Assembly: GCA_905221605.1 (NCBI GenBank)
Contig: CAJNDS010002088.1
Span: forward strand, 530,001 to 594,000
DNA: 64,000 nt
Origin: Symbiodinium natans
Taxonomy: Eukaryota; Sar; Dinophyceae; Suessiales; Symbiodiniaceae
Direction of reading: 5' to 3'
Below are positions 54,801 through 61,902 of this stretch, one piece after another; position 1 is the first letter of the stretch; each line of letters opens with the position of its first letter. The notes beneath the pieces are model-generated. The model saw only the letters and a list, made by a program, of their open reading frames with translations. It was not told the origin of the DNA and searched no databases. The position numbers and the translations under genes were made by a program.

Positions 54801-57800
54801 CGTGCGGAGCACATGTTTCTAGAGTTCCTCCTAAATAAGGACAAACCAAGAATCCCTAAACCCTGGTTCAAATATCTGCCCTAAACATGAATCTCTAGAT
54901 TGTTGCTTGTTTTGGAGGTGTAGTACCGGAGGGTTCCTGTTATACTACGGAACTTGATATTTAGGGTGCTCAAATGAAAAGGTTAGGGCATCTGGAAGCA
55001 GGCAAGACGCACACGCTGCTTGGAACACCCGAGTACATGGCACCAGAGATGATCGTACGGAGCTCAGGTGTTCAAGGTTTACTTTCCCGGTTCTTAGTAG
55101 GCTAGGACCGGGAGTAGGCCCTTAATTCCTTTTTTTAGGGTTGTGGCTCCCTTCTCATCCCCTTAAAACCAAAAAGGGTACACTTCTTATTCCTAGGGCA
55201 GTCCCGGGTCTAGTAGGGGATGAGGGAAGGTAGGTAATCCCCATACAAGCGCCTCAAGGGGCATACATGTACATAGAGGGAGAGATGTAAAGGTACCTAG
55301 TTCCCTCCTTCCTACTAAGAACCAGCAGGGTTTAGGTTGAGGGTTTCGGGTTTACTGGGTCTTAGTGGGGAATGAAGTTAGGAACTAGGTACCCTACCCT
55401 ATATCCCCTACATAAACCCTTTAAGGGATTATACAGGCTACCAAAGTCCCTCATTCACAAGTTAATGTGTCAGCCTCTTTTTTTCTGGGCTTTTGTTCCA
55501 GATCTCCCCAGTGGCCCCTTGTCTTTTTTTGTGGGGGGGGGGGGGGGGGGGTTGGGCCTTCTAAACCCTCAACCCTAAACCCTTGGGAGACCTTTTGAAA
55601 CCTAGGTTGTTCCTCAAACCCTAGGAGCAGGGCTCCAACAAGACAGCCATGTTAACCTGGTAAAGACAACTAAAACCGTCCCGGGCTGGTGGGGTTTAGG
55701 GTTTAGGCTGTAGGCTTTAGGCTTTAGGCTTTAGAGCTTTAGGGTTTAGGGTTTAGGGTAACTTAGTTTAGGTGTTTTTCTGCTTTAGGGTTCAGGGTTT
55801 TCGGGGGCAGGGCCCTTCCCGATTCTGTTTCGACTGGCTGTGCGGGAGGAGACCGCTGTTTTGCGTGGGGGGGGGTGAGCTGTGCATCGAGGGTGTCGGA
55901 TTCTAGTCGCCTGCAACGACCCCCCCCCACCCAGAGACTCCAAAACCCCTTAATTTAGGGAATATACCTTACATGCATATTAGGGTTCCTATTGCGAAAA
56001 AAGGGATACTCCTTAATTAAAGGGGTTTTGGAGTCTCGCAGTACTCCGATGCACGCTCAGGATCCGCCTCACGGGCACAACCATATGGCCGCGCGCTCAC
56101 GGCTGTCCTCAGAAGTGTCCTGATACCACCGTCAGAACCCTAAACCCCAAACATCCCTAAAGCCTAAAACCTAAACCCTAAACCCTAAACCCTAGGGTTT
56201 AGGGTTTAGGGTTTAGGGTTTAGGGTTTAGGGTTTAGGGTTTAGTATGTAGCCATCCGGAGGTTAGTTGCTTCTCAACTCTACGGGGTAATCGGCTGGTG
56301 TGAGGAAGTGTCGCTAGAGTCAGAGTAACGTCGAGCCAAACATCATCTTCCACGATTCCCAGGCCCTCGATCCAAAGCCCTACATCTTGGTTTAGGGTTT
56401 AGGGTCTAGGGTGTAGGGTTTAGGGTGCAGGCTGTTAGGGTTTTACCGTTTTAGGGTTTCAGGGCTTTAGGGTTTTTTGGGATTCAGGATCCCCAAACCC
56501 TAATTGTCAACAAGTCTAGTGAAGCGCAGCAGTCGTAAAGGGTATTCCTTTGGGGGGGTCATGGCATATTCGGCTGCCGCAGGCTACAGACCCTAGGGTT
56601 CAGCGTTTAGGGTCTTAGAGGGTTTAGGGTTTAGGGAAGCAGCCGCAGTGCCCAAAATCAGTGGCTATCTTGGTAGCAAGCATGTCTGAACACGTACAAG
56701 CAGGTCCTCTCGTCTTCACTGAGGGGATTCTCTGCTCATCTTTCAAGAGCTCCCCAGTAGATCTTGAAATCCAATATTTCTGGGCCAAATGAACTCGAGC
56801 AAGCCCAACCCAAACAAAACGTCATTGCCTTTGGGGCTTTAGGGAGTTCAGGTTGAGGGTTTAGGGTTTCGGGTTTTGGGTTTCGGGTTTAGTGTCTAGG
56901 GTCTAGGGTCTAGGGTCTAGGGTCTAGGGTCTAGGGTCTAGGGTCAGGTCTAGGGTTTAGGGTTTAGGGTTTAGGGTTTAGGGTTTAGGGTTTAGGGTTT
57001 AGGGTTTACTCCTAACACACATGGGTAGTTCTCCTCTAAATTAGGGTCCCTTTTAGGCGGCACCCTTTAAAAGGTACCCTTAATTTCGGACACCCCCACA
57101 TGAGTTTCCCAAGTTGACCTGGCACACCCGCAAGGAAACCCGTAAACACCTAAAGCACATCCTCTGAAAGGATCTGCAGATGCTTTCCCTTAGTGACTCT
57201 TGTAGACGCGAAGAACCACGCACAAAAGATCACATATCCATGCAAAAGGAAAGCACTATCCCTGAAGTGACCCTAGGAAGCGAGAGTCACCTCCTTAACC
57301 AAATCTTTTCAACCCGAATGCCCTAATGAACCCGAATGAACCCTACGTAGCGAATCCATCAAAAAAGCATGCCGAGTGCTCCCCTCAACAAGAAAAAGAA
57401 GCTAAAACTCCCAACAACCCAAATCCTAAACCTTAAACCCATAAGAAAGGCCTAATCGAAAAGCACCCTTAAGTCTCTAAGCAGCAGACCCGGGTCCCCA
57501 AAACACAACCCCTAAACCCTAAACCCCTAAACCCTCAACCCCCAAACCCTAAACCCCTAAACCCCTAAACCCTAAACCCTAAACCCCAAACCCCAAACCC
57601 CAATCTGGGGGGGGGAAGTTCCCAGACTCCCAGGTCGACTGGTGGGCCCTAGGCGCAGGGGCCCTCAGCTTCCCAGCAGGGTCCCTTGAGGAGGGTTTGG
57701 GGTTTGGGGCCTAAACCCCTAAACCCTAAACCCTAAACCCTAAACCCCAAACCCTAAGCCCTAAACCCTAAACCCTAAACCCCTCCGGTGGCTTCTCTTC

Positions 57801-58945
57801 CTGTGCTTTAGGGGGGGTTGGGGGGGGACTCAAGGCTCCTCGATGCTCGGGTTTTTCTTTGAGCTACTTGGAGGTTCATGGTTGCTTGTTAACCCCAAGT
57901 ATAACTCTCTGTGGTGCTTTACTGAAACTTTAGATCTTTAGCCTCTTGGGGTTTACTGGGTTTCTTAATAAGGCAGCTAAAAAATAAATTTCTAGCTACC
58001 CTTCTGAGTGCAGCCAAGAACTGTTTTAAGAAGCCCCCCTTAAGTCCTCTAGCTAGGTCATAGGTACAGCTAGAATAGGTACAGCAGGGTTGGAAGCACC
58101 CTATGAACCTCCAAGTACTTTGTGGGCAGCGTTTAAGAAGAGTTGTTCACTTAAACCCTCAAACCCTGAACCCTAAATCTAAACCACAACCCTAATGAGG
58201 GTCCTTTTTGGGGGTACTCGCAGCTCTCTTTTGTAGCCACTTACCTCAGCCCCCGATCCTCCAAGAATACCCCTACATCAAGGAATCAACCCTAAACCCT
58301 AAACCCTAAACCCTAAACCCTGGGTCCCTAAACCCTAGATCCTAAACCCGAGAAGCCCTGAGGTGCTGACCTTCGAGATGCTTAGTGGGCAGGTGCCGCA
58401 GCCGCTGCACGCTGGGTTTAGGGTTTAGGGTTTGGGGTTTGGGGTTTGGGGTTTGGGGTTTGGGGTAAACGGTTTTGGGTTTGGGGCTTAATTCGGGTTT
58501 GGGGTTTAGGGTTTAGGGCTTGCCAGCACTACCCTATCCCTGACCCGAAACTGCAGTTTCTGAGGATCCGAAGTCCCCAAAGATATTTGTCTTATGGTTA
58601 ACGCATAAACACAGTTTTGCTCGTCTAGATTCTGCATGCTGCCGCGCCATCCTCATAAGCATCTAGGCAGGACATGAATTCGGCCTGTGTGCAACCCGTA
58701 GGTTGAGTGACCTTAAACCTTTAACCCTTAACCCTAAACCCTAAACGCTACACCCTTAAACCCTAAACCCTAAACCCTTATCCCTTAAACCCTGAACCCT
58801 ACACCCTTAAACCCTAAGCCCTAAACCCTTAAACACCCTAAGGCCAAGATCCCGAACCTGCTCCTTGTGCTTGCCTGGCTGTCGCAGGCACCCTGGGACA
58901 GCATGGGCATTGATGACAATCCCATGGGGCACGCCCGGCATGCCT
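45881..58945 (+). CDS. AGC-family (PKA/PKG-like) protein kinase, catalytic domain
   Basis: Consecutive exons with matching phases: 45881-45940 (IPFEELEPG), 46811-46890 (IGVLGEGGFGAVFL, glycine loop), 47804-47850 (KEYALKRL, ATP lysine), 48538-48600 (EKQVCAERDILSM), 49250-49280 (RLHNSPD), 51209-51295 (KVYMLLELAPGGHLYALL), 52430-52467 (AAMFYCACAIL), 53007-53063 (ALEYLHERRIAYRDLKLEN), 53408-53471 (LLDKRGYAKLCDLGFARF), 55002-55054 (HTLLGTPEYMAPEMI), 56061-56087 (DPPHGHNHM), 57634-57654 (VDWWALG), 58363-58392 (VLTFEMLSGQ) and 58888 to about 58945 (APWDSMGIDDNPM). YRD in place of HRD and GTPEYMAPE are AGC marks. The metal-binding DFG is DLG, a deviation seen in some kinases. Catalytic Asp, APE Glu and the F-helix Asp are present, so it is probably active. 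Donors are mostly GC; 51295 is GA; the 49280 junction has no standard donor dinucleotide. The C-terminal lobe end is not found with certainty. Confidence 0.85.
45990..46212 (+). CDS. Ser/Thr-rich open island in a kinase intron
   Basis: After GGCAG at 46109, the plus frame reads VNSGSPTNSGTSITASAFRK, then TVGLATARRVHSPE, between the exons at 45940 and 46811. Phases of the flanking exons already match without it, so it is either an alternative exon or chance. A minus frame over the same bases is also open. Confidence 0.25.
46553..46780 (+). repeat. CCCCTAAA (8-mer) array
   Basis: About 27 copies of an octamer, the heptamer with one extra C, in two blocks split by CCCGAACCCGAGAACC. The uniform unit shows spreading by slippage rather than telomerase addition. 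Confidence 0.9.
48820..48985 (+). repeat. TTTAGGG / GGGGTTTT variant array
   Basis: TTTAGGG, then seven GGGGTTTT octamers, then GGGGTTTA octamers, following the kinase exon that ends at 48600. Confidence 0.85.
49084..49240 (+). repeat. CCCTAAA array before the 31-nt kinase exon
   Basis: About 21 units, bounded on both sides by ACTTAACCCTAAA. It ends about 10 bases before the exon at 49250-49280. Confidence 0.9.
49284..50660. other. Long kinase intron: degenerate repeats, no exon called
   Basis: It contains TTTAGGG-like sequence (49554-49590, 50145-50230), CCCTAAA-like sequence (49985-50060, 50460-50560) and a C run of about 27 (50431-50457). A small foldback (GGATATACC...GGTATATCC) lies at 49350-49416. 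A plus-strand island at 49898-49940 is open but unassigned. Confidence 0.5.
50666..50840. repeat. Two family B foldback elements in tandem
   Basis: It starts GGGATGTTCCCTCGTATACTG and ends AGTATAAGGGAACATCCC. An internal AAGGTTCCCTCTTATACGAAC junction marks a second, closely related copy; the inner CAGTCCTTAATACGGAATA arms are almost identical. Confidence 0.8.
51335..51475 (+). repeat. CCCTAAA array
   Basis: About 18 units after the kinase exon ending at 51295. The TTTAGGG partner of this intron comes later, at 51925-51970, so here the order is reversed. Confidence 0.85.
52577..52673. repeat. Foldback (MITE-like) element, family H
   Basis: CTAGTTGTTAAGAACCCCCC at the left and its complement with one mismatch (GGGGGGTTCTTAGCAACTAG) at the right. 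It lies in the kinase intron after 52467. Confidence 0.85.
53272..53370 (+). repeat. CCCTAAA array before the DLG exon
   Basis: About 13 units preceding the GGCAG acceptor of 53408-53471. A TTTAGGG array (53495-53610) follows that exon. Confidence 0.9.
54112..54540 (+). CDS. K/R/H/E/Q-rich coding-like stretch in a kinase intron
   Basis: Island 1 (54112-54150), after CAACAG, reads EQKRKHENEQAFQ before GTGACC. Island 2 (about 54236-54533) reads ARRQHVQESPRESREGKHQR, KHNDKHEINQSRKHEQKQE and on to a TAA. The DNA is a degenerate tandem repeat around GGAAGCACRA (54120, 54292, 54330, 54452). Flanking kinase exons (53471 and 55002) join in phase without it. So it is an alternative exon, a nested gene or a decayed minisatellite. 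Coiled-coil-like composition; no family. Confidence 0.3.
55098..55215. repeat. Foldback (MITE-like) element, family C
   Basis: TAGGCTAGGACCGGGAGTAGG at the left faces CCTAGGGCAGTCCCGGGTCTAGTA at the right. It starts 43 bases after the donor of the APE exon. Confidence 0.75.
55934..56037. repeat. Foldback (MITE-like) element, family E, intact
   Basis: Near-perfect inverted ends: GAGACTCCAAAACCCCTTAAT and its complement ATTAAAGGGGTTTTGGAGTCTC. It lies 23 bases before the 27-nt kinase exon at 56061. Confidence 0.85.
56180..56245. repeat. Spacer-less head-to-head telomere-like palindrome
   Basis: CCCTAAA units switch to TTTAGGG units through a shared centre (AAACCCTAGGGTTT) at about 56193, making a perfect palindrome with the longer arm at the right. 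Confidence 0.9.
56885..57010 (+). repeat. GGGTCTA then GGGTTTA array
   Basis: Eight or more TCTAGGG heptamers form a homogeneous block that turns into TTTAGGG units, an example of a point variant spread through one array. Confidence 0.85.
57864..58117. repeat. Foldback (MITE-like) element, family A, long copy
   Basis: Begins CTACTTGGAGGTTCATGG and ends CTATGAACCTCCAAGTAC. Internal arms (TAGGTACAGCTAGAATAGG) differ from the 42870 copy. It lies in the kinase intron before 58363. Confidence 0.75.
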
Positions 58946-60780
58946 TAGGGTTTAGGGTTTAGGGTTTAGGGTTTAGGGTTTAGGGTTTAGGGTTCACTTC
59001 TAAGGAGTGTTTGAGGGTTCATGATTTTGGGAGTTTAGGGTTTAGGGCTTAGGGACACTAGGGGAACCGTAGCCAATTGGGGTACTCAACCCTAAACCCT
59101 AAACCCAAAACCCTAAACCCTAATTAAACCCCTATTGCGGTCCATGCCAGTTTAGGGTTAAGTCGGGCTTGGGGAAGCTGCACTCATGATGAAAGCAGGT
59201 CGGTTCCATGACGTATGGGCATATCGAACCTAGGAACCCCCGATGCCCTAAACTCAGGGCCTGGGCCGCGCTTCTTATATTAAAGGAAGCACCCTAAACC
59301 CTCAGGTCATGACCTTGGGGGCCCCTGACCTTTCAGGGGGGGGTACCCCTGGGGCCCCAGCCCCCCCACCCCCGACCCTTTGAACGCCTAGTCCCCTCCC
59401 TGACCCCCCTTACCCGGCCTTTTTCCTGGGGTGCCTGGCCCGACCCCGCCCTTCGAGGCCTCCTGCAATGAGCTGAACAAGTTTTTAGAAGTGGACTGCT
59501 GTCTGAGTTTAGGCCTAAACCCTAAAAGGAATAGGTTTGGGTGGCTTTGCCGCCTTGGACGGCGTGGGTGGGAGAAAAGTGTTAGATGGCCCTCCACAAT
59601 CGGGCCAAAGCTGCTCTTCGCACCTCACGAAGCTTTCGAGCTTGTTCCGAAACCTAACCTTCACAGCATCTACGCCCTATCACAGCAAACCCAAAACCCT
59701 AAACCCCAAACCCTAAACCCTAAACCCCAGACCCTCTGAAGAGTGCAAGTAAGTAGCGCCAATCTCTGCACCATCCAGCCCCGGCTTCCCTAAGCCCAAA
59801 GGCTCAATGTTTTCTGTTGCAGGGTTTAGGGTTTTAGGGTTTTCTTTTTCTGTTTCAGGGTTTAGGGTTTAGGGTTTAGGGTTTAGGGTTTAGGGTTTAG
59901 GGTTTAGGGTTTAGGGTTTAGGGTTTAGGGTTTAGGGTTTAGGGTTTAGGGCTTTTTTTCGTTCAGCGTTTAGGGGCTTTAAGGGCTTTAGGGGCTTTAG
60001 GGTGTAGGGTTTCATTAGGATTCAGAGTTTCGGGTTTAGGGGATGTGGGGGTTTAGGCGTCAATTTCTTGAGGGGGGGGGGTTAAGAACACAGCCCGACT
60101 CCAATTAAAGTTTCCATTGCAATCTCTTTCTGGGATGGGAGGGCTTAGGGTTCAGGAGGTAGGTGGCCGCAGACTCTCACTACAGTTGCAACCTTATCGG
60201 GTGCCAGATATGGAGGGGGAGAAGCATGAAGTGTGTGTGGCAACACCCCAAGAAATCAAAGTGTAGAGTTTTGGGTTCGTGCCTTAAGCTGCGTGGCTTA
60301 ACACCCCAAAGACTGAAAGTGTAGAGTCTTTGGGGTTCAGTGCCTTAAGCCCGAAATCGGAAGACCCAAAAAACTTGCTCTCATCAAGACGCGCCCCCCT
60401 ACACCCTACATCCCTCAGCCCTCACACCCGAAAAACCTTCTGTAAAACCCTAAACCCTAAACCCTAAACCCTAAAACCCCAAACCCTCAAGCCAAAACCC
60501 ATGTTAACAAGAAACCTGAAGGGCCCCTAAAGCCCTACAAGAACCCTACAAGCGCCCTGTTAAAGCCCTCACGAACCCTTGCAAAACCCTGTAAAGACCC
60601 TGGAGTACCCCCAACAAGAACCCTAAAAGTAACCCCAAAAAGAACCCTAAAACCCTAAAACCCTAAAACCCCAAAACCCTACAGCCCTAAAACCCTAAAA
60701 CCCTAACCCCTAAACCCTAAAACCCTAAAACTCTGTTTAGGGTTTAGGGCTTAGGGCTTAGGGTTTAAACTCCAAGCCCA
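58946..60780. other. Kinase 3' region: no exon placed with confidence
   Basis: Open frames over 59388-59740 on both strands are plausible but unrecognised (plus: CNELNKFLEVDCCLSLGL...). 59822-59955 is a long TTTAGGG array. 60240-60350 holds a direct repeat (CACCCCAAAGA/GAAATC...AAGTGTAGAGT...GTGCCTTAAGC). 60560-60740 is CCCTAAAA-type sequence. Confidence 0.4.
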
Positions 60781-60788
60781 AAAGTCAA

Positions 60789-60860
60789 AGACGAGAGGCA
60801 GCTGCTGGCTTTGAGGGAAAGCTCGCGGGCCCAGGAGTTTTCCAGCACCAGGGGTCCTTT
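60789..60860 (+). CDS. Candidate exon, possibly kinase C-lobe
   Basis: After GTCAAAG the frame reads DERQLLALRESSRAQEFSST. The pattern S.(R)A.EF is faintly like the subdomain X-XI helix of AGC kinases (S..AK.LI). It is flanked by CCCTAAA before and TTTAGGG after, following the exon pattern. Assignment is tentative. Confidence 0.3.
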
Positions 60861-60959
60861 TGGGAGTTTGGAGGTTTTAGAGTTTAGGGTTCTTGGGTGT
60901 CGGGTTTAGGGTTATTTGGGTTTTGGGGTGTTGGGTTTAGGGTTTAGGGTTTAGGGTTA

Positions 60960-61260
60960 TTGGGTTATTGGGTTTTGGGGTTTTGGGGTTTTGGGATTTT
61001 GGGATTTTGGGGTTTTGGGGTTTTGGGGTTTTGGGGTTTTGGGTCTTGTGTTTTTGGGTTATTGGGGGTTTTGGGTTTTGGGGTTGTGGGTTTAGGGTTA
61101 TTGGGTTTTGGGGTTTTGGGTTTTTGGGTGTTGGGTTTTGGGTTTTGGGTTTTGTGTTTTTGGGTTATTTGGGTTTTAGGGTTTTGGGTTATTGGGGGTT
61201 TTGGGTTTTGTTGTTGGTTTGGGTTTTGGTCTTGGGTTTCGGGTTTGGGGGGTTTCAGGG
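60960..61260 (+). repeat. GGGGTTTT / GGGTTATT G-rich tract
   Basis: A degenerate G/T tract. Its Gly/Phe/Trp-rich reading frames (GFWGFGVLGFWGF) are artefacts. Confidence 0.85.
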
Positions 61261-61514
61261 TTGTTAGGGCGTTTAGGGTGTAGGGTTTTGGATTCTTCGG
61301 GTTTTGGGCTTTTGGGGAGTTTCAGTGTTGCAGTGTTCTTGGTTTAGGGTATCGGGTTTTGGGTGTTGGGTTCTGGGGTGTTTCAGGGTTGTAGGGTTTA
61401 GGGTTTCGGGTTTGGGGTTTTGGGGTTTTAGGCGGAGAGGCTTCTCCGTCTTTTAACCCTAAACCCTACACCCCCCAATCCCTAACCCTCAAACCACCCA
61501 GAGTTTCAAAACCG

Positions 61515-61860
61515 TAGGGTTTAGGGTTTAGGGTTTAGGGTTTAGGGTTTAGGGTTTAGGGTTTAGGGTTTAGGGTTTAGGGTTTAGGGTTTAGGGTTTA
61601 GGGTTTAGGGTTTAGGCTTCCTGAGCCCTAAACCCTACACCTTGCGAATCGCCGAGGCTACAACCAGGGCTTGCCCGATGGATTCCTGCCGCTTTCCCAA
61701 GTTGAGGGGTTTTGGGGGTTTGGGTTCAGGGTTTAGGGTTTAGGGTTTAGGGTTTAGGGTTTAGGGTTTAGGGTTTAGGGTTTAGGGTTTAGGGTTTAGG
61801 GCCAGAGTTTGGGGTTTAGGGTTTAGGGTTTAGGGATGTTTAGGGTTTAGGGTTTAGGGC
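61515..61860 (+). repeat. Two TTTAGGG arrays around a candidate exon
   Basis: About 15 units (61515-61615) and about 10 units (61728-61800). The island between them (61645 to about 61700) reads GYNQGLPDGFLPLSQVE after CCGAG and may be another exon of the upstream gene. Confidence 0.7.
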
Positions 61861-61902
61861 CAGTGTTTGGGGTTGAGGTTTTTGGGTAGGGTTTGGGGCC
61901 TC

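Noticed and set aside
59388-59597. Minus-strand 69-codon frame
   Set aside because: It overlaps an equally plausible plus frame in GC-rich sequence; no splice sites or motifs favour it.
60960-61283. Gly/Phe/Trp-rich repeat protein
   Set aside because: A GGGGTTTT-type tract read in two frames; repeat artefact.
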